Source of the DNA: Bernardetia sp. ABR2-2B
GTDB taxonomy: Bacteria > Bacteroidota > Bacteroidia > Cytophagales > Bernardetiaceae
Length of the DNA stretch: 64,000 nucleotides
NCBI RefSeq assembly: GCF_037126435.1
Contig: NZ_CP147020.1
Location: forward strand, 4,601,001-4,665,000
Direction of reading: 5' to 3'
Positions 46,192 through 55,291 of this stretch are shown here, piece after piece. The first letter of the stretch is position 1, and each line of letters begins with the position of its first letter. The position numbers and the translations under genes are program-made. Under the pieces are notes generated by a model. The model did no database searches, was not told the DNA's origin, and saw only the letters and a list, made by a program, of their open reading frames with translations.

Positions 46192-46252
46192 ATCAATGAT
46201 GATATAACTTCATTGATATTTACCTTGATAATGGTCTTGACCTTGTCAATGG
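46192..46252. repeat. two hairpins in the atpH-atpA spacer, one a family A copy
   Basis: First hairpin ATCAATGA / TCATTGAT with a 10-base loop (46192-46217). Then CCTTGATAATGGTCTTGACC and TTGTCAATGGTT (46223-46252), which has the layout of the family A repeat at 31403-31439 with several substitutions. Confidence 0.6.
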
Positions 46253-46271
46253 TTTGTTAGAAAATATTTTG

Positions 46272-46279
46272 TACCTTTG
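46272..46279 (+). promoter_or_regulatory. candidate internal promoter before atpA
   Basis: TACCTTTG matches the -7 consensus 64 bases before the atpA ATG. The -33 position reads ATGG, so it is weaker than the tRNA promoter. Confidence 0.45.
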
Positions 46280-46342
46280 CAATCTATTCTGAAAAGAACA
46301 AAAAAATAAAAATTCAATCGTAACTGTTAAACTCACAAATAA

Positions 46343-47938
46343 ATGGTCAGACCTGATGAAGTTTCAGCAATTCTAAGAGAACAACTCTCTAATGCAAAAA
46401 CAGACGCTCAACTCGAAGAAGTAGGAACTGTACTTCAAGTAGGTGATGGTGTTGCTCGTATCTACGGACTCTCAAATGCTCGTGCTGGAGAGCTTATCGA
46501 ATTCAATAATGGCTTGACTGGAATGGTCTTGAACCTTGAAGAAGATAATGTAGGAGCTGTACTCTTTGGAGATTATACTAATGTAGGCGAAGGCGATTCT
46601 GTCAAAACTACTGGACGTATTGCATCACTAAAAGTAGGTAATGGAATGGTAGGACGTGTAGTTGATACACTAGGAAACCCTATTGATGGTAAAGGTCCTA
46701 TTGAAGGAGATCTTTATGAAATGCCACTTGAGCGCAAAGCACCAGGTGTAATTTATCGTGAGCCAGTAACAGAGCCTCTTCAAACAGGTATCAAAGCGAT
46801 TGATGCGATGATTCCAATTGGTCGTGGTCAGCGTGAGCTTATCATTGGTGACCGTCAGACAGGTAAAACTGCTGTAGCGATTGATGCAATTATCAATCAA
46901 AAAGAATTTTATGACAAAGGAGAGCCAGTTTTCTGTATCTATGTAGCAATCGGTCAAAAAGCATCTACGGTTGCTGGTATTGTTGCTTCTTTAGAGCGTT
47001 ATGGAGCTATGGCTTATACAGTTATTGTTTCAGCTTCGGCTGCTGACCCTGCTCCAATGCAATTTTTTGCGCCATTTGCTGGTGCTGCAATCGGAGAATT
47101 TTTCCGTGATACTGGTCGTCCTGCTTTGGTAGTTTATGATGACTTATCAAAACAAGCTGTTGCTTACCGTGAAGTTTCTCTTTTACTTCGTCGTCCTCCA
47201 GGGCGTGAAGCATATCCAGGGGATGTATTTTATCTTCATTCTCGTCTTTTAGAACGTGCTGCAAAAGTTATCAATGATGATAAAATTGCTCAAGGAATGA
47301 ATGATATTCCAGCCTCTTTGAAAGAAGCAGGTATCGTAAAAGGTGGAGGTTCACTTACAGCACTTCCAATCATTGAAACACAAGCAGGTGACGTTTCGGC
47401 ATATATCCCGACTAACGTAATTTCGATTACAGATGGTCAGATATTCTTAGAAACTAACTTATTTAACTCTGGTATTCGTCCAGCAATTAACGTAGGTATT
47501 TCGGTATCTCGTGTAGGTGGTTCGGCACAGATTAAATCAATGAAGAAAGTTTCTGGTACATTGAAACTAGACCAAGCGCAATTTAGAGAGCTAGAAGCAT
47601 TTGCAAAATTTGGTTCTGACCTTGATGCAGCTACTAAACTTGTTATTGAGCGTGGACGTAGAAATACGGAAATGTTGAAACAAAAACAATTCTCTCCAGT
47701 AGAAGTAGAGAAACAAGTTGCTATCATTTATGCTACTACAAATGGTATTACTGATAATGTTCCTACTGAAAAAATGAAAGATTATGAGCAAAATTATCTT
47801 AGCATTTTGGAACAGAATCATAGAAAAACGTTAGATGAGCTTCGTGCAGGAAAATATACACCAGAACAAACTGATGTTCTTGCAAAAGTAGCGAAAGAAG
47901 TAGCTAAGACATATAACGTAGCAACTGCAAAAGCATAA
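46343..47938 (+). CDS. atpA: ATP synthase F1 subunit alpha
   Basis: A 531-residue regulatory nucleotide-binding subunit. The P loop is GDRQTGKT (169-176) with K175, followed by [36 protein letters not shown] and the arginine-finger region [20 protein letters not shown]. Length is slightly above the average. The beta subunit gene is not in this window, which fits the split ATP synthase arrangement common in Bacteroidota. Confidence 0.97.
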   Translation: MVRPDEVSAILREQLSNAKTDAQLEEVGTVLQVGDGVARIYGLSNARAGELIEFNNGLTGMVLNLEEDNVGAVLFGDYTNVGEGDSVKTTGRIASLKVGNGMVGRVVDTLGNPIDGKGPIEGDLYEMPLERKAPGVIYREPVTEPLQTGIKAIDAMIPIGRGQRELIIGDRQTGKTAVAIDAIINQKEFYDKGEPVFCIYVAIGQKASTVAGIVASLERYGAMAYTVIVSASAADPAPMQFFAPFAGAAIGEFFRDTGRPALVVYDDLSKQAVAYREVSLLLRRPPGREAYPGDVFYLHSRLLERAAKVINDDKIAQGMNDIPASLKEAGIVKGGGSLTALPIIETQAGDVSAYIPTNVISITDGQIFLETNLFNSGIRPAINVGISVSRVGGSAQIKSMKKVSGTLKLDQAQFRELEAFAKFGSDLDAATKLVIERGRRNTEMLKQKQFSPVEVEKQVAIIYATTNGITDNVPTEKMKDYEQNYLSILEQNHRKTLDELRAGKYTPEQTDVLAKVAKEVAKTYNVATAKA

Positions 47939-47952
47939 TTTAATTCTGTATA

Positions 47953-48074
47953 ACAGACTTTCTAGTCTGTTTGGAAATAGTAAAATGTTATTAATTGCTG
48001 TGTTCTGTATAAATTATATTCAGAACACAGCTTTCAAATAAAAAAATGGTTTTTGTACAGACTAGGAAGTCTGT
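47953..48074. repeat. nested palindromes in the atpA-atpG spacer
   Basis: ACAGACTTTCTAGTCTGT (47953-47970) and ACAGACTAGGAAGTCTGT (48057-48074) are each palindromic and are inverted copies of one another with one mismatch. Between them is a perfect hairpin CTGTGTTCTG / CAGAACACAG (47998-48030). The block fills most of the 167-base spacer. Confidence 0.75.
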
Positions 48075-48105
48075 ATTACTTTAAGAATAGCCTTCAAAAC
48101 ATATT

Positions 48106-49041
48106 ATGGCAAATTTAAAAGAAGTTCGTGGAAGGATTGTATCTGTAAAATCCACACAACAGATTACAAAAGCAATGAAAATGGTAGCTGCTGCAAAGTT
48201 GCGCCGAGCTCAAAATCGTATGATGCAGATGCGTCCTTACGCTCAAAAATTGAGTCAAATTTTGCAAAATGTAACAGCTTCTCTTGTTGGAGATGATTTT
48301 GAAAGCGAGTACAGCCAAGTTCGTGCAGAAGAAAAAATATTGGTTGTAACTATTACATCTGATAAAGGACTTTGTGGAGCATTTAACACTTATGTTCTTC
48401 GTGCGATGCAAGGTTTGATTAATAAAAACTATAGCCGTCAGAATTCTTTAGGAAACGTAACAGTTATGCCTATCGGAAAACGTGCTTTAGATTATGTTCG
48501 TCGTCGTAATATGAAGTCTGTAACTGATTATTCAGATATTTTTTCTCAAAAAGAACTTACTTTCGACTATGTTCGTTTGGCAGCAGAATATGCAATGGAC
48601 GAATTTGTGAAAGGAAATTATGATAAAGTAGAGATTGTTTATAACGAATTTAAAAATGTTGCTACACAGATTGTACGTGTAGAACAATTTTTACCGATTG
48701 CTCCTCCTACTGAAAAAGTAGAAGAGAAAACATCAGCAAAACCATCATTGATTAAAAAAGAAGAATTTTCTGCAAATGTAGATTATGTATTTGAGCCAGA
48801 TAAGAAAGAAATTTTGGCTGACCTTATTCCTCAATCTCTCAAAACGCAGTTTTATAGCAAAATCCTAGAATCAAACGCAGCCGAACAAGGCGCACGTATG
48901 ACAGCGATGGATAAAGCAACAGAAAATGCTGGAGAGCTATTGAAAGAATTGAAATTGAGCTATAACCGTGCAAGACAAGCCAACATTACAAAAGAGATTT
49001 TGGAAATTGTTGGTGGTGCAGAAGCATTAGAGCAAGGGTAA
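48106..49041 (+). CDS. atpG: ATP synthase F1 subunit gamma
   Basis: The central rotor shaft. The 311-residue protein starts ANLKEVRGRIVSVKSTQQIT and ends TDxAT-like MTAMDKATENAGELLKELKL with YNRARQANITKEILEIVGGA, the two long coiled-coil helices. SDKGLCGAFNT is the conserved core. It is about 20 residues longer than the E. coli protein owing to a charged insert (TEKVEEKTSAKPSLIKKEE). Last gene of the cluster, followed by a terminator; no epsilon subunit gene follows. Confidence 0.96.
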   Translation: MANLKEVRGRIVSVKSTQQITKAMKMVAAAKLRRAQNRMMQMRPYAQKLSQILQNVTASLVGDDFESEYSQVRAEEKILVVTITSDKGLCGAFNTYVLRAMQGLINKNYSRQNSLGNVTVMPIGKRALDYVRRRNMKSVTDYSDIFSQKELTFDYVRLAAEYAMDEFVKGNYDKVEIVYNEFKNVATQIVRVEQFLPIAPPTEKVEEKTSAKPSLIKKEEFSANVDYVFEPDKKEILADLIPQSLKTQFYSKILESNAAEQGARMTAMDKATENAGELLKELKLSYNRARQANITKEILEIVGGAEALEQG

Positions 49042-49089
49042 TAATTTTAATGATTAATTGTGAACGATTAATTATTAGTTAAATACAGA

Positions 49090-49129
49090 AAAACCGTTTG
49101 AAATTTATGATATTTCAGACGGTTTTTTT
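49090..49129 (+). terminator. terminator of the ATP synthase cluster
   Basis: AAAACCGTTTGAAAT / ATTTCAGACGGTTTT, a stem of about 14 pairs, then T residues, about 50 bases after atpG. Confidence 0.88.
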
Positions 49130-49160
49130 ATTTTATAAAATAAAACTTTACCTTTTAGAT

Positions 49161-49766
49161 ATGAATAAGATAGAGAATATTCGTGATATGATAATAGAAT
49201 TCTTTTTGCTACTTTCTTTAGGAGGCACTTTTAATGACTGTTTATCTGATACTCTTAATGAGATAAGTATTTTTGACTATTTTGGTTTAACCTTATTAGG
49301 TTTGGGTTTTCTCTTTATGGTAGGAGTGATTATTTATCAAGCTATCACAAAGAGAAATAGAGGAAAATTATACTATGTTTTCATTACATTTTTGATAACA
49401 GGTTTTTGTCTATATACTGTCATTAATTATTCAAAGATTAAAAAGGTGGATAGCTCACTTGTTGTTATGAAATTTTCTCATATCAGTGACTTAGCAAGTT
49501 CTCACTTAGAGTTACGACAAGACAGTACATATTTGTTTATACAAAATAATTTTATGGGTACAGAATTTTCTAGAGGAAAATACTCAAAAAATGACAGTAT
49601 CATAAAGCTAAATTACGTTGTGGCAGGAAGTATAATCAAATCTGAAACTTTATTAATTAGAAAAGGATTGGCAAAGGAAACTATACTTTATCAAGTTGAG
49701 AAGAACGATAATCAGTATAAAGTCATTGAAAAAACTCTCCCATTTATGCTTACAACATTAGAATAG
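49161..49766 (+). CDS. membrane protein upstream of the fluoride channel gene
   Basis: A 201-residue protein from the ATG at 49161; the longer frame begins inside the terminator at 49098 and is rejected. Three membrane segments are visible: IIEFFLLLSLGGTFNDCL (weak), YFGLTLLGLGFLFMVGVIIY and YYVFITFLITGFCLYTVI. The C-terminal 100 residues form a soluble beta-rich domain (SHLELRQDSTYLFIQNNFMG). No family recognised. It is 12 bases upstream of the fluoride channel gene and is probably co-transcribed. Confidence 0.65.
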   Translation: MNKIENIRDMIIEFFLLLSLGGTFNDCLSDTLNEISIFDYFGLTLLGLGFLFMVGVIIYQAITKRNRGKLYYVFITFLITGFCLYTVINYSKIKKVDSSLVVMKFSHISDLASSHLELRQDSTYLFIQNNFMGTEFSRGKYSKNDSIIKLNYVVAGSIIKSETLLIRKGLAKETILYQVEKNDNQYKVIEKTLPFMLTTLE

Positions 49767-49777
49767 AATTTACTCTT

Positions 49778-50167
49778 ATGAATATCTCTACATTATCATT
49801 ATTTCTAGTTTTTATTGGTGGTGGACTGGGTTCAATTGGTCGCTTTCTGTTTTCTAAATGGATTACTACTCCTTCTACTGACTTTCCAACGGCTACTTTT
49901 GTTACTAATTTTTTAGCTTGTATTATTTTAGGAGCTTTAGCAAATTACTTAGGTGAAGCTAGACAGGAAAGTGAAAAAATCTTTGCAGCTTTATTTATGA
50001 CAGGTTTTTGTGGTGGGTTCAGTACGTTCTCTACATTAAACTTAGAAACCTTCAAACTCATTCAAGCTCAAAACTATCAAATAGCATTTGTATATACTTT
50101 TTCTAACATAATTCTAGGTTTTATTGGAATTACTATTGGATTTTGGCTGATAAATTTTTTAAAATAG
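49778..50167 (+). CDS. crcB: Fluc-family fluoride ion channel
   Basis: A 129-residue, four-helix protein that exports fluoride as a dual-topology dimer. Family markers: FIGGGLGSIGRFLFSKWI, the pore Asn N44 in FPTATFVTNF, and GFCGGFSTFSTLNLE (77-90) with the fluoride-coordinating Phe and Ser/Thr residues. Full length. I saw no fluoride riboswitch in front of the two-gene unit. Confidence 0.95.
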   Translation: MNISTLSLFLVFIGGGLGSIGRFLFSKWITTPSTDFPTATFVTNFLACIILGALANYLGEARQESEKIFAALFMTGFCGGFSTFSTLNLETFKLIQAQNYQIAFVYTFSNIILGFIGITIGFWLINFLK

Positions 50168-50656
50168 AATTTATGTTTTTTTAATAAGTAAAAAAGTATA
50201 AAAATGACAACCTTGTATAAAAAGGTGTTTAAAGAATAAAATTTTGTTTAATGGTTTCTTACAGAATTTTATTTTGTTTTAGGGGTAGGGTTGCATACTA
50301 TTTTGTTCTTATGATTTATTACGATTTATGTTTTTAGCTGAGATAGGTTTTAACATAAAATGATTTAATATAAAAATTATATAAATGCTTTTTTATTTTA
50401 AACAAAATAATATTTTGTAAAAAATGATTTTTAGTGATTTATATTTGGGGTTGCATCTTTTTTAGTTAAAAGAAATATGTACTGAAGAGAAGTTGAAAGC
50501 TGTAACCTATGGTGGAAGAAGACGTTAGGATAACTATAAGCAACGAAAGAAACACAAATAAAAAAGCTTTTATTTTTAAATCTTTTAATATGCTTTTATT
50601 ACTTTTTATTTTATAAAGTATTTAGTTTATACCACTACTCCAAATCACAACCAACT
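50168..50656. other. intergenic region, no gene seen
   Basis: About 490 very AT-rich bases with repeated ATTTTGTTT / AAACAAAAT words but no gene-like frame. It may contain the promoter of the secreted protein gene at 50657. Confidence 0.4.
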
Positions 50657-51244
50657 ATGAAATTATCAAAATCAATCTTCGCTGTTATTTTTGCTCTTAC
50701 TTTTTCATTCAACTCTTTTGCAACAAGCAGTTTGCTAGGAGAAAACGATAGAGCAACTATCATTAAAGTAATTCCTAATACTACAAAGTTTGTACTAACA
50801 TTTGAAAATGTTAAGCAAGAAAACTTAGAAGTAAAGATTTATGATAAAAACTTAGGCTTGTTGTATTCAGAATCTCTTGGGAAAAAAGAAAGCATTGAGC
50901 GCACTTATGACCTCAAAGTAAATGGAACTTATACTGTAATTCTGAAAGGAAAAACGTATAATGAAAAAAGAGAAGTAACTGTAAAAAACAGTATAAAAAA
51001 TGAATTTATAGCTGACTTTGCACCGAAAACTAGCGATAAGAAAGCTATTGCAAATATTAAAAATAACATAGGCACAGTTACGGTAACTCTTACTGATGAA
51101 GAGGGAAATATTTTGAAGGAAAAAATAGTTACGTCAGAAAACGTAAAATGTACAGTTAGCCTTGATAATTTAGAAAAAGGAATATATTTTTTACAGGTTA
51201 TTGGACAAGATAAATCTTTTTATGAGACTTATGTTATCAACTAA
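50657..51244 (+). CDS. secreted two-domain beta-sandwich protein
   Basis: A 195-residue protein with a signal peptide (FAVIFALTFSFNSFA, about 7-21). The mature part contains two similar beta modules: KFVLTFENVKQENLEVKIYD to GTYTVILKG, and NNIGTVTVTLTDEEGNILKE to KGIYFLQVIG. The second looks like the core of a type IX sorting domain or a DUF3244-like fold, but lacks the PNP start, so I do not call it a sorting domain. Function unknown. Confidence 0.7.
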   Translation: MKLSKSIFAVIFALTFSFNSFATSSLLGENDRATIIKVIPNTTKFVLTFENVKQENLEVKIYDKNLGLLYSESLGKKESIERTYDLKVNGTYTVILKGKTYNEKREVTVKNSIKNEFIADFAPKTSDKKAIANIKNNIGTVTVTLTDEEGNILKEKIVTSENVKCTVSLDNLEKGIYFLQVIGQDKSFYETYVIN

Positions 51245-51270
51245 TCAAAGCCATAACTTATCGTTCATAA

Positions 51271-51308
51271 AAAAAAGCAACCTTTATATTTATACAGGTT
51301 GCTTTTTT
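51271..51308. terminator. bidirectional terminator
   Basis: AAAAAAGCAACCT / AGGTTGCTTTTTT, 13-bp stem with a 12-base loop, shared by the secreted protein gene and folE. Confidence 0.88.
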
Positions 51309-51332
51309 TATGCAAAAACGTAAATAAATAAA

Positions 51333-52118
51333 CTATTGAATATACTTCAAAAACTCACTACGAGTAGCTTCTTCATTAAATTTTCCACTATAAAAACTTG
51401 TAATTGTAGTGCTAGTTTGGTCTTTTATTCCTCGCATAGATACGCACATGTGAGCAGCATCCAACACAACAGCTATATCTTCTGTATCTAACATTTTCTT
51501 TAATTCTTCCCCAATCTGATTGGTCAGTCTCTCTTGTACTTGTGGACGACGAGCAAAATAATCTACAATTCTATGTAACTTTGAAAGCCCTACAACTCCA
51601 TTATTTGAAATATAAGCAATGTGTGCTTTTCCATGAATTGGAACAAAGTGATGCTCACAATGTGAATGAAAACTAATATCTTTTTCTACTAAAAGTTGAT
51701 TATAACCAAACTTATTATCAAACATTTTTGTAGCTGGTTTATTTTCAGGATTCAATCCCTTAAAAATTTCCTTTACATACATTTTGGCAACTCTTTTTGG
51801 TGTTCCTTGCAAACTGTCATCTGTTAGGTCAAGTCCCAAAATGTCCATTATTTCTTTAAAGTGTTCTGCTATTTTTTCTACTTTTGTATCATCATCAAGC
51901 TCAAAGGCATCTTTTCGTAAAGGTGTGGCGATTGAAGTAGCAATGTGGTTTTCACCAATGATTTGTAATTTTTCTTCGTGTTCTATTTTTGTCTTTTCAC
52001 TTATATTTTTCACGTTATTTTTCTTGTTAGTAATAGAGGTTTGACTCACTTGTTTGTCGTGGTTATGAATGCCATTTATCTTAGGCAGGGCATTCGACGA
52101 AGTTCCGTTCAGTTTCAT
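51333..52118 (-). CDS. folE: GTP cyclohydrolase I
   Basis: Converts GTP to 7,8-dihydroneopterin triphosphate for folate or biopterin. Zinc ligands are in place: HSHCEHHF (C154, H157) and HMCVSMRG (C225), plus the terminal SFYSGKF motif. The 261-residue protein has about 70 extra polar N-terminal residues, and its ATG lies 38 bases inside the upstream PTPS-type gene in another frame. The overlap argues for translational coupling unless the true start is further in; no other ATG lies before the catalytic domain except at M91. Confidence 0.93.
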   Translation of the reverse strand: MKLNGTSSNALPKINGIHNHDKQVSQTSITNKKNNVKNISEKTKIEHEEKLQIIGENHIATSIATPLRKDAFELDDDTKVEKIAEHFKEIMDILGLDLTDDSLQGTPKRVAKMYVKEIFKGLNPENKPATKMFDNKFGYNQLLVEKDISFHSHCEHHFVPIHGKAHIAYISNNGVVGLSKLHRIVDYFARRPQVQERLTNQIGEELKKMLDTEDIAVVLDAAHMCVSMRGIKDQTSTTITSFYSGKFNEEATRSEFLKYIQ

Positions 52119-52488
52119 AAAGTTTGATTTTTAAGTCTAAGTTTGAATTAAGTTTTGGGCGTAAAATATTGTAAATCACAACTGCAATGTTTTCAGCACT
52201 TGGATTTAATTCTTTGAACTCTGGAATCTCTAAATTAAGATTTTTATGGTCAAAACGGTCTGCAATATTTTCTTTTATCAAATCACTTAGCCATTTCATA
52301 TCTACAACATATCCTGTTTCTGGGTCAATTTCACCCGTTACTTGTACGATAAGGTTGTAATTATGACCGTGATAATATTGGTTATTACATTTACCAAATA
52401 TTTCTTGATTTTTTTCATCTGACCAGCTTGGGTTATTTAAACGGTGAGCTGCATTGAAATGTTCTTTTCTAAAAACGGAAACACGCAT
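52081..52488 (-). CDS. 6-pyruvoyl-tetrahydropterin synthase family protein
   Basis: A 135-residue T-fold enzyme. Zinc ligands H15 (NAAHRL), H40 and H42 (YHGHNY) and the cysteine C34 in FGKCNNQYYHGHNY, five residues before HGH. The C-x5-HGH spacing resembles biopterin-type PTPS; bacterial QueD usually has C-x3-HGH. The C-terminal KLYETERNFVEC fits the catalytic glutamate region. It overlaps folE by 38 bases, so both act on the same pterin: GTP to dihydroneopterin triphosphate to a tetrahydropterin. QueD remains an alternative. Confidence 0.88.
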   Translation of the reverse strand: MRVSVFRKEHFNAAHRLNNPSWSDEKNQEIFGKCNNQYYHGHNYNLIVQVTGEIDPETGYVVDMKWLSDLIKENIADRFDHKNLNLEIPEFKELNPSAENIAVVIYNILRPKLNSNLDLKIKLYETERNFVECPA

Positions 52489-52799
52489 AATTTTTATATA
52501 CTATTTTTGAAATAAGAAGGATAACAATAATTAAAATGTTGTATTTTTTAATTTAATTAATTGGCTATCAAATCAGATAAGGACTTTGTGAGAAGTTTTG
52601 TTTTGAAAAAAAACTACTTTTATGAAATATTTTATTAGAAAAATTGGAACAAATAGTAAATCAAATATCTTTAATAGTAAAGTTGTTTAAGGAATTACTG
52701 TATTTACTAATGTTTTGATTTAGTGATAACAACAAATACAAAATTCTTAAACAAGAAATGATTTTTAGATTTTATTTTTATTTAAAAGGTGTGTGAATT
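52489..52799. other. intergenic region, no gene seen
   Basis: About 310 AT-rich bases between divergent genes. It must hold promoters for both, but I see no convincing TAnnTTTG with a paired TTTG. Confidence 0.4.
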
Positions 52800-53414
52800 A
52801 TGGATTTTTTAGACGGTATATTCAAAAAACTATTTCCCAAACGAAATAAAACAATTCCTTTGATAAAAGAAAATCTAAAAAGGTCTGAAAAAGACAAGCT
52901 AGAATTTCAGATTTGGACTTCAAGTGGTGATGCAAGGTATTGGTTTGCAAGAATTCACGAATCTTATCACGCAAAAAAACAAGGATTGTCTTCTCAAGAT
53001 ATTGATGTTCATTTGTTTGCTTCTGCAGCTTCGAATGGAATCGCAATTACTTATACGAATGCGATGAGTAGTAAGCAGTTTCGTTTTTTATTTGATAAAT
53101 TGAAAGAATCTATTCTACAGCTTCCTTACCCTTACAAACTTTATACATCTGATAGAGCGCATTATGAGCGAGTAAATTATGTCGAAACGATAGAAAAGCA
53201 TTATTTAAAACCTGTTTATGGAACAAATAACGAAGTAGAAACAGAACTAAAAACAGATGGACAGCTTCCTCAATTTTATGGAAATATTTTGATAGAACAT
53301 ATCCAAATTGATGGAGAACCTAGTTTTATTCGTCTTTTAGCAAATATTTATTCAGACAGACTTTTTCTTGATGCTTTACCTTTCGAAGAACTCATAGAGA
53401 AGATTTTGAAATAA
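52800..53414 (+). CDS. hypothetical cytosolic protein
   Basis: A 204-residue protein with no signal peptide or membrane helix. It starts MDFLDGIFKKLFPKRNK and continues with mixed alpha/beta sequence (KLEFQIWTSSGDARYWFARI, DVHLFASAASNGIAITY). I do not recognise the family. The regular length and hydrophobic pattern suggest a folded enzyme-like or adaptor domain. It is followed after 160 bases by pyrD, with a promoter-like element and family B repeat between. Confidence 0.65.
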   Translation: MDFLDGIFKKLFPKRNKTIPLIKENLKRSEKDKLEFQIWTSSGDARYWFARIHESYHAKKQGLSSQDIDVHLFASAASNGIAITYTNAMSSKQFRFLFDKLKESILQLPYPYKLYTSDRAHYERVNYVETIEKHYLKPVYGTNNEVETELKTDGQLPQFYGNILIEHIQIDGEPSFIRLLANIYSDRLFLDALPFEELIEKILK

Positions 53415-53434
53415 GGATTTATAGTAAAAAATCG

Positions 53435-53442
53435 TATTTTTG
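53435..53442 (+). promoter_or_regulatory. candidate -7 element of pyrD
   Basis: TATTTTTG matches TAnnTTTG about 130 bases before pyrD. Only moderately supported. Confidence 0.35.
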
Positions 53443-53539
53443 TAAAACCAAAATTTCACAATAATTCTATTTATGGAGTAGAAATCAAATAAATTGATTG
53501 ATAGTTAGGTGTTTAAATTAGCTACGCTGAATATTTATT

Positions 53540-53572
53540 TCGTAATCCGTAATTTTTAATCCATAATTGTTC
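53540..53572 (+). repeat. family B repeat directly before the pyrD start
   Basis: CGTAATCCGTAATTTTTAAT then CCATAATTGTTCC, ending two bases before the pyrD ATG. It occupies the place of a ribosome binding site. Confidence 0.65.
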
Positions 53573-53574
53573 CT

Positions 53575-54618
53575 ATGTATTCACTTTTGCGCCCTCTTTT
53601 TTTCAAACTTGATGCTGAAAAAGCACATTACACAGCGATTACAGGATTACAAACGCTTCTAAAGATAGGAGGTAAATCTATTGTAACCAATCCCATAAAT
53701 TCAGATAAACGATTAGAAAGAGAAGTTTTTGGATTAAAATTCAAAAACCCTGTCGGTTTGGCAGCAGGTTTTGATAAAAATGCGAAATGGATTGAAGAAC
53801 TAGACCAGCTCGGTTTTGGGTTTATAGAAATAGGAACGCTGACACCAAAGCCACAAGATGGAAACGAAAAACCTCGTTTGTTTCGCTTAAAAGAAGACAA
53901 TGCACTTATTAATAGAATGGGATTCAATAACGAAGGCGTAGAAATTGCTATTGATAGACTAAAGGAGGTTAGAAAAAATAAAGCAAATAAGGCTAATATT
54001 ATTATTGGTGGAAATATTGGAAAAAATAAAATTACACCAAATGAAGAAGCTACAAACGATTATTTGATTTGTTTTGATGTGCTCTTTGATTACGTAGATT
54101 ATTTTGTTGTTAATGTAAGTTCGCCAAATACGCCAAATTTGAGAGAGTTACAAGAAAAAAAACCACTTACAGAACTCTTACAAACCCTTCAAAATCGTAA
54201 TCAAGAAAAACAAGAACCAAAACCGTTACTTCTCAAAATTGCACCAGACCTTACTAATTCTCAACTTGATGATATTATAGAAATAGCTAAAGAAACAAAG
54301 CTAGCAGGAATAATAGCCACAAATACAACCATCAGCCGAGAAAACTTAAAAACAGAATCTCAAAAAGTAGAGAGTTTGGGAAATGGAGGACTAAGTGGAA
54401 AACCATTAAAAAACAGGAGTACAGAAGTAATTGCTTATCTTCATCAAAAGTCAAATGCAGCTTTTCCAATTATTGGAGTGGGAGGAATCCATAGCCCAAA
54501 AGACGCACTAGAAAAATTAGAAGCAGGTGCATCTTTGATACAACTCTACACAGGATTTGTTTATGAAGGTTGGGAGCTTATAAGTAAAATAAATAAAGAA
54601 ATTTTATTAACTAAATAA
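53575..54618 (+). CDS. pyrD: class 2 (quinone-dependent) dihydroorotate dehydrogenase
   Basis: Oxidises dihydroorotate to orotate in pyrimidine synthesis, passing electrons to quinone. The 347-residue protein has the membrane-associating N-terminus of class 2 ([20 protein letters not shown]). FMN-site motifs [39 protein letters not shown] and the catalytic serine region [15 protein letters not shown] (S182-S183) are present, as is the C-terminal [20 protein letters not shown]. Class 1 enzymes use Cys here, so class 2 is clear. Confidence 0.96.
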   Translation: MYSLLRPLFFKLDAEKAHYTAITGLQTLLKIGGKSIVTNPINSDKRLEREVFGLKFKNPVGLAAGFDKNAKWIEELDQLGFGFIEIGTLTPKPQDGNEKPRLFRLKEDNALINRMGFNNEGVEIAIDRLKEVRKNKANKANIIIGGNIGKNKITPNEEATNDYLICFDVLFDYVDYFVVNVSSPNTPNLRELQEKKPLTELLQTLQNRNQEKQEPKPLLLKIAPDLTNSQLDDIIEIAKETKLAGIIATNTTISRENLKTESQKVESLGNGGLSGKPLKNRSTEVIAYLHQKSNAAFPIIGVGGIHSPKDALEKLEAGASLIQLYTGFVYEGWELISKINKEILLTK

Positions 54619-54620
54619 AT

Positions 54621-54651
54621 CCTCAACGACGGCAACGCCTCATTGATGGTT
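54621..54651 (+). repeat. family A hairpin repeat before the start at 54659
   Basis: CCTCAACGACGGCAACGCCT then CATTGATGGTT. CAAcGA-GGC / GCC-TCaTTG pair. It ends about 8 bases before the ATG and lies right after pyrD, the same arrangement as copy 2 before the sigma gene. Confidence 0.65.
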
Positions 54652-54658
54652 GAAAATT

Positions 54659-55288
54659 ATGGATACACAAGAACAAGAATACGATTTTTTGCCTTATGTT
54701 TTTACTGAAAATCTATATTATATCGATGCAGTAAAACCAGAATGGGAAATTGAAACAAATTCACAAGAAAGTGAAACAAGCCAAACCAATCAAGCTTCAC
54801 AATATCAAGAACCTACAACAAGAACATTAAAAGAAGAGATAAAACAGATTAAATCAAATAATTCTGAAAAGCAAAGTGAAAAGGGGTTAGATACAGGTTT
54901 TTCTTTTTTTGGTAAAAATCGTAAAAACTTCTTGATTTTGATAAAAGAAACGGAGCAAGAAAACCTAAAAGAAGTTGATAGCAAACTTCTGACAGGAATT
55001 TTGGCAGCAGGACAACTTTCTTTAAATGATGTTGCTATCGTAAATATGTCAAAGACAAAGGCAACCTTTTTGGATATATACAAAAAACTAAAACCTAATT
55101 CGGTGGTCAGTTTTGGAGTTGATACAAAAAACTTGGGTGTTCCACATGAATTTGAACTCTACAAGCCAACCAAAATAAAAGCCATTACGTGGGTTATTTC
55201 ACATAATTTCGTAGCTCTTCATTCTGATAAAACCAAAAAATTAGGGCTTTGGACAGCCTTGAAGGAACTAGAATGTTATGTTTCTTAG
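54659..55288 (+). CDS. hypothetical protein downstream of pyrD
   Basis: A 209-residue protein from the ATG at 54659 (an upstream in-frame ATG at 54650 lies in the repeat). Residues 30-85 are Gln/Glu/Thr-rich and probably disordered. The C-terminal 110 residues look folded: FFGKNRKNFLILIKETEQEN, SKLLTGILAAGQLSLNDVAI and KTKKLGLWTALKELECYVS. The pattern resembles small replication-factor or psi-like subunits of Bacteroidota, but I cannot assign it. It is 40 bases after pyrD and may share its message. Confidence 0.65.
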   Translation: MDTQEQEYDFLPYVFTENLYYIDAVKPEWEIETNSQESETSQTNQASQYQEPTTRTLKEEIKQIKSNNSEKQSEKGLDTGFSFFGKNRKNFLILIKETEQENLKEVDSKLLTGILAAGQLSLNDVAIVNMSKTKATFLDIYKKLKPNSVVSFGVDTKNLGVPHEFELYKPTKIKAITWVISHNFVALHSDKTKKLGLWTALKELECYVS

Positions 55289-55291
55289 TTT

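Noticed and set aside
46670-46957. Antisense frame within atpA
   Set aside because: It mirrors a conserved region of atpA and shows no protein-like features.
49098-49160. Upstream extension of the gene before crcB
   Set aside because: The first ATG lies within the atpG terminator hairpin, so the start at 49161 is more credible.
49767-49777. Fluoride riboswitch before crcB
   Set aside because: Only 11 bases separate the two genes, and no riboswitch-like fold was recognised upstream of 49161.
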